From positions 2,728,001 to 2,792,000 of the forward strand of contig CADCXD010000002.1 in assembly GCA_902806575.1 (NCBI GenBank): a stretch of 64,000 nucleotides of DNA, written 5' to 3'. Below, piece after piece: positions 22,593 to 33,685 of this stretch. The notes beneath the pieces were generated by a model that was given only the letters and a program-made list of their open reading frames with translations, was not told the DNA's origin and did not search any database. How positions within the stretch are numbered: the first letter of the stretch is position 1; the number at the start of each line of letters is the position of its first letter. The stretch comes from Jackrogersella multiformis (taxonomy: Eukaryota; Ascomycota; Sordariomycetes; Xylariales; Hypoxylaceae). Made by a program: the position numbers and the translations under genes.

Positions 22593-23331
22593 CTACGACG
22601 ACGGTGTGGGGCTGCCAGATTTGCGAGACTGCACCAAACCAATCGACTTCCTCTCAAGGACCGATTGATAACCGGAGACGGTAAAGGTAATCAACTCGAG
22701 TGGTACTAATATGACAGACAAGTATAGAGCTGTTCGGCTTTCGTCACACAAGTTGCCAAAATGCGGCTTCGCGCTCATGCTGGCAACTCTCCATTGACAA
22801 CTCCAGCTCTGGAGCGTATCGTTTGTGCTCGATGTATTGACGGCATAGAAAAATATCATGCTAATCATGACAGCCATGAAGCTAATGAGGGGTGCAGCAA
22901 GGGAAAGAGATGTATGGACAGCAGTTCGGTTGCGAAGCTTTGGAACTCTTAGTACGGGATGCGCTTGTTATGTGAGGGTTTATTGACGAAGCTGCACTCA
23001 CCGTCTTGATCTTGCTGAATAGCAGAGACACGATATGGGTAACGACCACGAGGCTGCTGCCGATAACGAGCGCTATCGTGGGTCGGAGGTCGAATTGATC
23101 AGGCCATAGCGGTAAGTGGAATTCGCTCGAGAGGTGAGTCGCATTGTATACGGCCAAGGTATCGGCTGAAGTCCCAAGGATCGTGAAGGCGCAGAGAAGA
23201 GCAAGACAAGTAAGACCGATACGAGCACCATCAACCATGCGAATCTTTTTCTGATACCTCTGGTACTCGAGATCGTTAAAATTGAACTCCGAGTAAGTCG
23301 TATCAACCGGTCCCTTGTTTTCGGAAGACAT
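22593..23331 (-). CDS. Four-helix integral membrane protein, uncharacterised
   Basis: Two exons (23002-23331 and 22593-22937) give 224 residues. The intron has a perfect TACTAAG branch site, and the acceptor after CCAAAG keeps the frame. Four hydrophobic segments are visible: IGLTCLALLCAFTILG, IALVIGSSLVVVTHIVSLLF, PLISFMAVMISMIFF and ALYLSVILVPLELITF. An extracytoplasmic loop between helices 1 and 2 carries NAT, and the loop between helices 3 and 4 carries two cysteines (SWSCQW, GNLCDE). This is a tetraspan layout common among uncharacterised ascomycete membrane proteins, but I cannot assign a named family. A MARVEL-like fold is possible and unproven. Confidence 0.75.
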
Positions 23332-25991
23332 GGTGACGAAAAAAGGATGGATAGAGAGAGAGAGAGTTCGTGAGAAAGTATAGTATAGTATACGTAGTGA
23401 TTCTTCTCAACCCTCGCAGAAAGTTGACGGTAGAATAAGAAGAAATATGAGCAAACGAAACGAAACAGAAAAGGAAACCAGCGACGAAGGAAGGAAACAG
23501 ATAACACGAATACAAGCAACTATCATATAACGAGATGTCGAAAAGGAGACAAACCTGCGAAGTGCGCCGAATATCAATGAATATACGCCGTCGGCTTTTC
23601 TATATAATCGACTGAAGCCATCCCGTCTAGAACCCAGTCTAGCTGCGCGGACCCCTCCCTACTTAGGTACGTTATGTCGCCTCGGCGCTTCCGCTATTAT
23701 GTAAAGATCTAGGGATAGCACTCCAGGTGACACTCTCGCACATATTCTCATACCCCTTCCTGCCAGCGATATTAATTGACGAACGACGAGGCGCCCGCTC
23801 GCAGGCTAGACGCGTGTGATGGGACCCGATACCAGGGTTGCCCTCCAGGATTCCGGACACGATCGTCGTAGATTGGCCTAGAGACCGCTGGCCGGCCAGG
23901 CACCAAATTTAGACCACAGGTGGCGGGCGCTTAGGGGCATGGGGGAAGGGCGTGGTGCGGAGGAGGGCGGCCAATCAGGTGGCGGAGCGCTAAGGGATGC
24001 TACCTCGAGCTATCCCGCCTGAAATGCATCCCTCGTGTGTTAGTCGGATTGAGATGCGCATTGGCTAGATACGATAAAGATAGCAATCTAATCTCTTAGG
24101 ATGCGCCTAGGAGAATAAACTGCTTTCCCTAGGTACATAATATGTGCTTGGTGTCTGATACGGCTGGCTAGAAGGTTAATTGAAATGCACGACATTCGGA
24201 GACGGGATCGTGGTGTGGGGATCGAGTGTCCAGAAGGATTAGAGGTAGGTATAGGTACCATCTTCCTCTACGGAATTAATAGTAGAAAAGTCGTCCAAGA
24301 TTCCAAAGTCGGAAAATAGAAGTTATTCCACAATCTAAAGGGATAATCATCACAACTCTCTGTACCGACATGAATCCAGGTTAATCTTACATCCTTCAAA
24401 CAGACCACAATAGGTGGAAATATCGTGATTGCTTAGGTACCTAAATAAAGTGTTCCAAGAGCGAAGGGTTACCTCGGGTATTATTAGCCCAGTCCTTACC
24501 TCGCTTTCTCGAACACTTCATTGTACGGTTGGGACTGCACTCCGAATGCAAGACCGGTATCCGCGGTTACATGACGAGCACCAATAGAACTCCGCCGTAA
24601 AAGCCGTGTAGGACGAAGGACTAATAATAATAGAACACATTACCTACCCGAGCTTAAGAAGGGTTGTTATTTAAGTCAAGAGATTGTTCAAAGGGGCTTA
24701 GCTAATTATGGTAAATCCCTTGCTTTATTAGGGATATAGGATTATCGTAATGGGAAGTTTTTTTGGTGAAGGAAAGATGGCGCTCTCTTGGCGCAAGCGC
24801 CGCTGACGCCTTATAATTCCGCTACCCCTTTCCCCGTACCCCCACATAGCGGGTTCGTTTCGGATCCGCTGCGTCTTTCCGTGAGTGGATACCGGGCTTG
24901 TCTAGGACCGGTATAACTCTCCAGGACCCTCCTCCTGTCGCATACAAAAACTGTTTATCGATTATCTTCTCGTAAGCTCCTAGAGTATCAGAATTCATAC
25001 AAGTTAAACGGTCCAAGTAGAATACAAGCAAGCCACTGATGTACGTATTCAAGCCTAGATCTGAGGTAAGATTGATTATTAGCCGCGTTAGCTGGTTCCA
25101 TCAAACCGCCTTCAGCTAGGTCCTCGACGTCTGTATCGCATTTGGAAAGCCAATACCTTTTAAAGCTACACTACCCGAAGTTTAACGACGTAAGCCCTTC
25201 GAATATTTTGACGAAAACTACAGATCTCCAGCCCCTGATCTCGGGCAAGTCGTGCCGCAATGACGATGCTACGTGGAGAAGGAGACCGAGGATAAATGTC
25301 ATACTAACCACGCCATCATAATAACTGGATCCTACCAAATACACATCATTACTACACTCAGGTCTTAGGCATGTTTCCAGCTCGGACGTCTCCTGAGTCG
25401 CTTAGTCTCGGAATTCTCCCCTTTTTCGTAGATGGTCCATTTACAGCAATGAGTTTACCTAAGCATATACTGAGGAGGGTGTGGTGTTTTTAAAAATAAT
25501 GTTGCGAAGTTGACACTTGCAGACAGACCACTCTAACCGTGAGTTAACAATGTTAGGATTCGCGATCCTCGAGACTACCCAGGCAATTACCGCCAATCTG
25601 ACGAGTTGAAGCTCGTTGGTCTTTCATGGATGAAAATATTGACGTCTCTTTGGGACTTTTCGTGACCAAGTTGAGCTCTTACCACTCTTCGGATAGGAAA
25701 TGCTATGGAACGTCTTAAGGTCTAGTAGTAAGGCCAGGTCGCAACCCATAGCAAAGTATTGGTTGCATTTAACCGCATGTTTAAAATAATCAGAGTAATG
25801 TATTTTGATATTTATATCGAATAAATTCGGATTAGGTAAGATCAAATTACTTAAGATAAGTTGAACGAGTTAGATATATATTAACCTCGTGATGTTATAG
25901 TTCTACTCCCTTCGACACATTTCCATACGTTTGACGAGTTATAAGCGACTGTTTCAAGATCTAGTTAGGCGTCACCTAAATATTATATGCA
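23332..25991. other. Gene-poor spacer
   Basis: The first 200 bases are A/G-rich and likely the 5' leader of the membrane-protein gene. The rest has no exon chain I recognise on either strand. Open frames such as 24822-25052 and 25624-25845 (minus) lack family features. Confidence 0.5.
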
Positions 25992-26366
25992 ATGGTATAT
26001 TTCATCGACAGCCTGCCTGTCTCTGCTTCACGGGATGCCAATGGTGCCTCTTTCTACCCAACTTCTGGTTCGCGATCTAATATGCATACCTGGGGATCCC
26101 CTATCTCCAATACTGAAGAACACTTTGCGAGTTTCTTCCACCACTGCATCGATTCGACAGAAACTAGAGAGCCGCCTCTCCCTCAACGTGTTTTGGCCAA
26201 AACAAAGCCACTGCCAGATCAGATGTGGAAGTTCAGTGTTTTCCGAGTAGACAGCGCGAATCGTCCTGACCTGTATCGCTGGGATGAGTACGATAACTGT
26301 ACAATAACTACAGCTCGACACCCGTTGACCGCTACAAGACTGTGGGCTATTCGGCGAAAGATATAG
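25992..26366 (+). CDS. Possible small orphan protein, 124 residues
   Basis: An intact ATG-to-stop frame of 124 codons inside a long gene-free stretch. Its composition is protein-like, not low-complexity, with a tail containing MWKFSVFRVDSANRPDLYRW then DEYDNC. I recognise no domain, signal peptide or membrane segment. A 122-codon frame lies antisense to it (26028-26396), and that overlap warns that open frame length alone is weak evidence. It may be a real lineage-specific gene, a degraded exon, or chance. Confidence 0.3.
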   Translation: MVYFIDSLPVSASRDANGASFYPTSGSRSNMHTWGSPISNTEEHFASFFHHCIDSTETREPPLPQRVLAKTKPLPDQMWKFSVFRVDSANRPDLYRWDEYDNCTITTARHPLTATRLWAIRRKI

Positions 26367-28510
26367 TGCTCTTGCTCTAGCGTTTAGGAGTCCCACGTCG
26401 TTATAGCCAAACGAATCTCGACTCGACCCTTGAAGAAACTTTATGAAGGTTTTCTAACAACGTGCCTTGCAACGCTAGATCAAGCTAGGCAATCAAAGTA
26501 TACCTAGGTAATAGTAAACGATGAGTTTGGCGTCATTTAATGTTCCTATCCTATTCCATTCCATGGCGGGCCCTCGTATTGGGAACACTAAGAGATAAAC
26601 CGTAAGTAGGTGGCTCTTACAGTATAATTACCTACCTGCGTTGGGCTTCACTCCTGCACTATCGCGCCCGACCCCACTTTTGTTAGTGCAACAAACTGCG
26701 GCTTCAGACATACACTAGGTACACTATGCACTTGAGCACTGTTTAGTTTCGAGTTTGCTTATTTGTTTCTACGCGATAGGTCCAGTGACTTCGGCCTGCT
26801 GCAAGGGGGGAGATTCTCGAATAGTTCTAATGGGTTGGTGGAGCTTCTCTTTTAAAGGTCATTGCTGATCATCCTCGGAGTTACCATAGCAGCTTAGGTA
26901 CTGGTTCTATCTAGATAAAGTAGGGAAATCTTAGATTGTGTGGGTAGGAACTTTTGGGCAAACCGCTTTGACGTAAGTGTTTTAACGGTTTATCCAAGGC
27001 GGGTTTCCACATTCAGGCTCAAACGTTTGCCTACATGCTCTAGGTACCTAGGCAGGTAGGTACCCATAGAGTGGTTTGTTCTCCATGTAATCCATCATAC
27101 TGTCTGTGCATTAAAGCATCTTTTAGGTATCTACACTGTTGCCAAGAGACAATCAACTTGACAATGACCAGACAGGATCTCACCGACTCATTCGAGAACC
27201 TTCAAATCCCGAAGAGTGACATAGCTGCATAGCACTAACATTAGCACAATATTGGAGCTATGATGTTAGGGTTACTAGCGAAGATGTACGTACGTAGTTA
27301 GATGTGTACCGAGGTTTATTGATGACTACCTAAGTACAAAGATAGGTAGGTAGTATCAGTAGAATGGAACCGAACTACTGGTCCGCAGAATCTGCAGACC
27401 ATTGGGGTTTCCCAGGTCCATGGATTCATCTACCGGTCTCTCTAGGTGGACGCATTTGTCGGTACCGTACAAGAGTTATGCACGAATTAAAATGACTTCA
27501 GCTTGAGTTTACGCCACATGTGGATGACGATGACAGGGAGAAGGTTACCTAGTATCCGTACAGTAGAGCACTATCTCTTTATGGACACCCTAGCCCTTCG
27601 GAGATGAAGATCCGGGGCGTAAATAAACGAGGTAGAACGCCAAACGCCGAGCTCCTCTCGGATGTTTTCCTTCGGCTGGAAATGAGTTTCCTCGTGCGTA
27701 TTGAAACGAAATACAGGTATCTAGGTAGATGGATTGGTAGGCAAGCTGCAACCCCAACTGTAACAGCACGGTTGTGATTGTTCAAGGCTCCAACGTCTCA
27801 AGGTGCACAGCAGACCCTATAACGTTCCTCATTACAGTGCTGTTCTCACCGGCGAGGTTAAAATGTTCGTTGTGTGGGGAGGGGTCGTAGCAAACCAGCC
27901 ACGAAAAGCTTCTTATTTCCTATTCGGGACAAGCTCGATGTGCCGAATCCGAACTGTCGGGTCCAGGTGGATCCTTTCCGCTAAGCTAAACCTTGTCTAT
28001 ATCTGGTACTGTCTGCAGGATCGACTCGTCGGTAGATGTCCTATGATAGCTCAGCTCCAGGATTGAAACTGTTATTCCTCCCCGCCGGAGAGAGAATCTC
28101 CTAACTCATATGGAGGCAAGGAATGTTTGTGATTGGGAGCTCGATGGCTACAAGCACGCGCACATGGTGGGTCGGACCTGTCCTCTGGAAAGACGAAGCG
28201 CAAGTGTCACAACGTCTAACCGACCGTGTCACTCTGCTGAACGATATCGTTGGTATGTCGCTGGCTTGCCTAACAAAGCACATTGTAGTCTTGGCGATAT
28301 CTCTTTGTGGATCGGGTGCCAGTGAGTTTAGCTCCTATATGTACGTGGCGTGGCAGTCACGTTTTTGTCCATCCGCCCTCGAAACCAATTTCAGCTGATG
28401 CAAATCTTCCACTTACCAAAAGTCTGGGCTTTGACGTCACGTCCAACCACTCCCTTGGGACCCTATCATTGTTTCCTGCACACCATACTCGCCCTGAAAA
28501 CGTGTTACTG
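26367..28510. other. Spacer without recognisable gene
   Basis: One exact TACCTAGGTA at 26501 and several partial copies near 27040-27065 and 27340. Overlapping short frames at 28101-28400 on both strands have no family resemblance. The end of this stretch is the promoter of the 2EXR gene. Confidence 0.5.
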
Positions 28511-29415
28511 ATGGCTTCTCATAACAAGAGCTCGGCAGTCGCGGAAGATCCACCCCAAGTCTTCGTAGGTCATGGTCGAATTGAAGTATATATAGGTACT
28601 AATATAAACCCAAGCATCGTTTCTCCAAGCTTCCTACTGAACTTCGGTTCAAGATATGGGCTTGCAACCTTCCGGGACCGCGTATCTTGGAGATAAGATA
28701 TATCATCGAGTCGCGTTTGTCATCTCGACCACAACAGGGCGACGACAGGTTAACCGTCTGCACGTCCATATCGCCGATTCCAGTCAACCTGCATGTATGC
28801 AGAGAGTCTCGCCTAGAGGCATTAAAACGATACCGGCCCTTGTTCGGTTCTTCTCCACACTCGAATCGCATCTTCTTCGACCCTTTAGGAGACACACTCT
28901 ATTTCGGTCCAAGGCGGGGAGTTACTACTAGAGAGGCGCAGTTCAATACGTTCTTCTCGCTAGTCCAACGAGAAGATCTGGTCCACGTCCATCGCATTGC
29001 CATCAACGAAGGACTCATAAATTATGGTACCATTCATCGGACGAACAGACCCGCTCAATTGCTGGCTGAGCAAATATTGTATCAAGCCTATCAACGGTTC
29101 GTCAATTTAGAGCATATCACCTTCGTGTGTGACGATTGGAATCCCGTCTATAGCCCGGATGCGGTCTTCGTCAAGCCGAAAATCCGCAATCGGTGTCTAG
29201 AGCGACGAATCCGGGCAACCCTTAGAAGTGTCGAGGACGGTCTACCTCAATCTAGTCCGGCACGGTGGAGCGTCCAAGTCATTGCCTCTGAGCCCAACTG
29301 TCCCATGTACGACCAGGGCATATTAGGGTATAAAGGGAGTCGAGCATCCTATTTTAAGGAGTTCCAACTGCCACAAATCCAAAAGGACATGGCTAAATTG
29401 CAAGCCGATACCTAA
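28511..29415 (+). CDS. 2EXR domain-containing protein
   Basis: Two exons (28511-28564 and 28615-29415) give 284 residues. The 50-base intron has a TACTAAT branch site and joins PPQVF to HRFSKLPTELRFKIW. That is the start of the fungal 2EXR domain, and the domain continues with PIPVNLHVCRESRLEALKRY and RIFFDPLGDTLYFG, its conserved middle and end. 2EXR proteins form large, expanded families in filamentous ascomycetes, and their function is mostly unknown. There is no signal peptide or membrane segment. The short first exon is chosen because it supplies an ATG and the correct phase. Confidence 0.88.
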
Positions 29416-30014
29416 AACATGCGCATAGTTTCTTATGGGCTGGAGCTAGGTTCCCGATGGCATCCCTTCTGATATCAGTCGATTTTAGTTAGTTATTGAC
29501 GATTCAAGGTCGGTAGGAGTCAATACGACTGATAGACCTGAGGTAATGGGTAATAATGGTCGACGTGTCTACATCCCCGTTGCAGACGCATAATGAGTTA
29601 GCAGAATATAACAGCGTTTGAGATTTAACCAAGCATTAATATCGCAAAATAATGTCCTGCTGCTTAGTCTTCCGAATGTGAATGTTCATGTTAAGATCTT
29701 AGTGAGATCTGCTACGTAATGAGTGCAGATACATACTACATACCTTAGTGAAAACGGCGCGGAAAATTGTCGGGCCCCATATTCCCGCGATTTTAGGTTA
29801 TCTACCTAGGTAAGTATTAACCAATCAATTGGAGCCGTTTCTGCGGCAGCTAACCTTGAATTTTATTATCAGAGCTTCATCAGTAACGAACCCCGCCAAA
29901 ATTCTTTGAATAGCGCATTTTCACCAACGAACACTACGTACGAACGGGACAGGTAGTTTAACGAATTAACCACTCTCTCAAGGTGCCAATCCTTATCTGT
30001 TTACGCCATAGACA
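29416..30014. other. Intergenic, no gene seen
   Basis: The 3' flank of the 2EXR gene and the promoter of RPC19. One TACCTAGGTA copy at 29803-29812. Confidence 0.6.
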
Positions 30015-30723
30015 ATGCCTGGACGAACGAAGACCCGCGACGATGCGCCGGAGGACGTAGACACCTCTATGGACGACGCTCCTACCTCGGCGCAGAAGCC
30101 TGCCGAAGAACAACAGAATGACGAGGGAACGCAGGGAGAGGAAGAGTCTGAAGGCGGTGACCCCTTTGAGGAAGAAGAGGAACCGCAACGAGTCAGGATT
30201 GTATGTTTGATAACTTTGAATATCTGCAAGTTATTGTATTAGACGCATTGCTAATAAGGCATTGCATACAGCTGCCTGGATCATCCGAGACGGCTGCTTC
30301 TTTCGAATTCTTGAAGGAGGGCCATACACTAGGCAATGCTCTGCGATATATCATCATGAAGAAGTATGTTTGAAATCTTCTGTCTTGGTAATTGAGAACA
30401 GCGTGGTTAACATCATCCCAGCCCCGATGTGGAGTTCTGCGCGTACGCCATTCCCCATCCCTCCGAGGACAAGATGAACTTGAGAATCCAAACATACGGT
30501 AAGGATTACATCCTACAACCTTGACCCGTATTGATTCGGTACTGACTCTATTGCAGATACAACAACCGCTGCCGCCGCCTTAGCCAAGGGTCTCCAGGAT
30601 TTGGAGGACCTCTGTGATGTTGTTGCTGATGAATTCTGGACCGAGCGAGAAAAATTCGAAGCAACTCCAGAGCAGGTTCGCAAGAGGCAAGAAGAAGCAG
30701 ATAGCAGGGGGCAAGCAGTATAA
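30015..30723 (+). CDS. RPC19: RNA polymerase I and III common subunit AC19
   Basis: The AC19 subunit pairs with AC40 in the assembly platform of RNA polymerases I and III (family knowledge). Four exons: 30015-30200, 30272-30363, 30422-30498 and 30557-30723, giving 173 residues. After an acidic, probably disordered N-terminus of about 60 residues comes the RPB11-like dimerisation core: EGHTLGNALRYIIMKN, then VEFCAYAIPHPSEDKMNLRI, the diagnostic stretch of the family. The C-terminal helix contains ALAKGLQDLEDLCDVV. The N-terminal acidic tail makes it longer than the yeast protein. The gene converges on the NDUFA6 gene, leaving only about 165 bases between stop codons. Confidence 0.95.
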
Positions 30724-30888
30724 GCTATTGCGAAAGAAACTCGACATAACATGGATCACACGGCATTTGCGGCGTTTGGAGTCGGATAGACAAATTTCTC
30801 AGGTGGTAAAATTCGCGTTGCTCTGGTCTCTTTCTATGTACAATACGGTGGGACGATACCCATATCTAGTTGCGACCCTGAAGCACTG

Positions 30889-31553
30889 TTAGTCAGAGCT
30901 TTCAGCACCGATGGTTGTCTTGATAGAGAAACTTGCCTCTAGGAAACCCTTCATAAAGCTATTTGGCAATCTGTCGGCTCCTCGGAAGTTCTCGGTGTTG
31001 AAGTATGACATCACATGTGTAGTCTGTTTCCAGTAGTTCAAGGTTTCCTATCATATAATTCATCAGCAACATTCTCGAGTGTAATGCCCAAAGCCTCTGA
31101 TATCCGTAGCTATCATAGGTATATCATCCTAAATTGACTGACCTGGTACTCGGCGTTGTTCTGCATCAGAAGCATATCGACTACCGGCAGCTTGTTTACG
31201 AATCTATGTCGCTCGAACTCCTGTCGCATTCGCGTGCGTATGACGGACACTGGGAAGGGAACCGAATACATCGTTTGGACCTCGGGAGCCTAGATAATTA
31301 ACGTTCGAGCTTAGCTAACGCGGTCCTATATAAAATCTGCCATGTATTCCGTCCCAGTCACGAACTGATATGAAGCAGGGGTTCGGGGTGGATCATACTG
31401 CTCGCAGCCATTCTCGATAAGCCGTAAGGACTCGTCGCTTTGCGTCGTTCCAATTCACCGCTAAAAACCGTGTTAGCGAGCTGTAAGAACATTTCAAAAT
31501 ATAGACTGACACGTCCGCGTCGTGCGCGCAAGTTGTGTGGGCGTCGCCGGCAT
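30889..31553 (-). CDS. Mitochondrial complex I subunit NDUFA6/B14 (LYR-motif protein)
   Basis: Assembled from four short exons (31511-31553, 31399-31460, 31143-31289, 30889-31047), total 136 residues. Every junction is GT-AG and all phases agree. The LYR-type helix reads RRVLTAYREWLRA, with Ala-Tyr-Arg in place of Leu-Tyr-Arg. It is followed by VSVIRTRMRQEFERHRFV, NKLPVVDMLLMQNNAEYQ and ETLNYWKQTTHVMSYF, the family's characteristic order. The protein is an accessory subunit of the complex I matrix arm that binds the mitochondrial acyl carrier protein (family knowledge). It is divergent from BUD31 and convergent with RPC19. Fungal homologues are named after their mass (Neurospora 14.8 kDa subunit). 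Confidence 0.9.
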
Positions 31554-31965
31554 GGTAGGCGAAGTACGTTGCTTAGTTTAACGTTGAGGTTCATTTCAAC
31601 TTCTAAGCTCCTCTCGTCTGAACTTACGGAAGTGGGATCTTGGAGGTTGAACAGCACTAGCCACACACTCTCTACATTAGCCACAAACCCCACGTTATCC
31701 CTACCCTTATTTAGCCACGTAGCTTAGTCATATAGCTTAATCATATAACTTAGTCATATAGCTTACATAATACACTAATCCTTTATCTGAATTCAACGTC
31801 AAGGCTTCCTTCTTGATAGCTCAATTCTCAGCCTCGCCCCACCACCATACACATACATTTACTCTTCTAGGTGTCGGGAGTAAACAACGATTTCACGACC
31901 ACAGCCCAATCCTCAAAATCCGTGCAAGCCTCTCATTCCCCCAAACGCAATACGTTCCTTACATC
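31554..31965. promoter_or_regulatory. Shared divergent promoter region of NDUFA6 and BUD31
   Basis: A 412-base stretch between the start codons of two divergent genes. It contains a 13-base tandem array at 31720-31770. No other gene fits here. Which transcript uses which element cannot be told from sequence. Confidence 0.6.
31720..31770. repeat. 13-base tandem repeat in a divergent promoter
   Basis: Units TAGCTTAGTCATA, TAGCTTAATCATA and TAACTTAGTCATA follow one another directly, then a shortened fourth (TAGCTTACATAA). It lies about midway between the start codons of NDUFA6 and BUD31. Confidence 0.85.
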
Positions 31966-32478
31966 ATGCCCGCAATCAGATCGCACGCCTCGAGGTCGAA
32001 GAAGCCGCCCGAGGGCTTCGACGACATCCGCGACGACCTCGAGATCTTCAGCATCAAGATGAAGGACGCGCAGAACACGCCGACGAACAACATCCCCAAG
32101 CACCAGGCGCAGTGGCCCATCTTCCAGATCTCCCACCAGCGCAGCCGCTACGTCTACGAGCTGTACTACGAGAAGGAGGCCATCACCAAGCCGCTGTACG
32201 ACTGGCTGCTCAAGAACGGGTACGCCGACGCGATGCTGATCGCCAAGTGGAAGAAGCAAGGCTACGAGAAGGTATGCACACTCTAGTCTAATAGTGTGAT
32301 GTTAAGACTGGACTCTTGCTAATTTTCCGTGTAGCTATGTTGCCTCCGCTGCATCCAGACCAAAGAGACGAATTTCCAGTCGACGTGTATCTGCCGAGTA
32401 CCTAAAGCACAGCTAAAAGACGAGCAGGATGTCCAATGTGTCAGCTGCGGCTGCAGGGGCTGCTCTTCGAGCGATTAA
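31966..32478 (+). CDS. BUD31: Pre-mRNA splicing factor BUD31/G10 (Cwc14)
   Basis: A component of the activated spliceosome (family knowledge). Two exons (31966-32271 and 32335-32478) give 149 residues, the normal family size. Diagnostic stretches are WPIFQISHQRSRYVYELYY, GYADAMLIAKWKKQGYEK, and the cysteine-rich zinc-binding C-terminus LCCLRCIQTKET ... CICRVPK ... CVSCGCRGCSS. The intron falls just before LCCLRC. The start at 31966 gives the short basic N-terminus expected (MPAIRSHASRSKKPPEGF). An upstream in-frame codon at 31813 would add a low-quality extension. Confidence 0.96.
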
Positions 32479-32822
32479 ATCATGGTTTTGCGTTCCTGCA
32501 CTGGTTGGGCTTCACACCTAGGTAGCATTATGGCGTTAAGGTCTCTACATCGCGGTTGGGTTCGTTTTACCGGTTCCTGGCATTATTATTACACCTCCTT
32601 GGAGTACTGGCGGTCCGTTTTTTACATATTCTGCTGCATGACATCATGAATTTCTTCAGGACTTCCCGCGACGACTAGGGAGTAGATTAAAAGTCAAATT
32701 CAGAAAATACCCTGATGGTTTAGAATGCCCATTTTTCACATAAAATGCCGCTTTTGATATCATCAATCTTATACTCATGATCCCGTTTTCTCGTGTCTTA
32801 ACCCAACGTCATATTTGCTGTC
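32479..32822. other. Intergenic between convergent BUD31 and zinc-finger gene
   Basis: About 344 bases of 3' flanking sequence for both genes. No other gene seen. Confidence 0.7.
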
Positions 32823-33685
32823 TTATCGTTTCGCGAACCCTGTTTTCCCTTTCCTATGACCAAAGCGGATAGCTGTAGGGATGAACTGCAGTGCCGACAT
32901 AGCACCGGCTAGATCTTCCATCTCGGTATCTGGAGCTGGAGCTTCAACCGGAGGGGAGACTGTTTTTGATGTTTCCTTCTTTGGTTCCTCCGGTACTGGC
33001 TTCGATATTTCCGTCTTCTGGATACTCTTTCTTCTTCCTGTTGACTTTGGCCCGGTGCCGTTGGTCGCTGTAGAAGACCTTCGTCGACGATGCCCACCTT
33101 CAAGGAGCAGTGACTGTCTTCCGTCGACGCCTTCCTTGGTAACCGCGAAGAAATAATTCTTTGGGTACATGTGCTTATCGATGAGATGGCTGCGCCTCTT
33201 TTGAGGAGTGCCACATTTCCGATCACAGCCCTCGACAAAACATGAATACTACTCAGTAGGTAGATGATCAGTAGTGCCGTCATTAGGGGTCATAGTGCGA
33301 AGTTCCTTACCGTATGTTCGCCTTTCTCTCTCTTCACGGCGGCGAAGACATCATGGCATTCCTCGATATGAACATTTAACAAGTGCTCGGACGGGAGATT
33401 CCTTCCGCATTCTACACATCGATTCGTATGCGTCCTATTATGATGTGCTTCATATTCCGTGTACGTCCTGAAGGACATAACGTCTCGGTGCGGAGGGAGA
33501 GAGCATTTCATCGTAAAGGTATTGCTATCGTCGTCAACGGCAAATTCGTCAAGCTCTGTGATCTTCGTAGGCGGAAGTCCTTCTGGTTCTCGAGGGCTCG
33601 CCCCATCCGATGTTGTCTCTGAACTAACCTGAGGTTCTGGCGACGGGAACTCTTCGTCTTCTTCAGGCTCGCGTGAGCGCTTCAT
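32823..33685 (-). CDS. C2H2 zinc-finger protein, ZNF511-like
   Basis: Two exons (33311-33685 and 32823-33248) give 266 residues. Three C2H2-type elements are visible: MKCSLPPHRDVMSFRTYTEY followed by H-x4-H, then NRCVECGRNLPSEHLLNVH followed by EECHD, then YSCFVEGCDRKCGTPQKRRS followed by HLIDKH. The arrangement and spacing resemble ZNF511. The N-terminus is acidic and disordered. After the fingers comes MYPKNYFFAVTKEGVDGRQ and a basic, Ser/Pro-rich tail ending in FGHRKGKTGFAKR, also seen in fungal family members. The intron splits the second and third fingers, and the acceptor after GAGTAG keeps the frame. It is presumably nuclear. No target is known. Confidence 0.85.
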
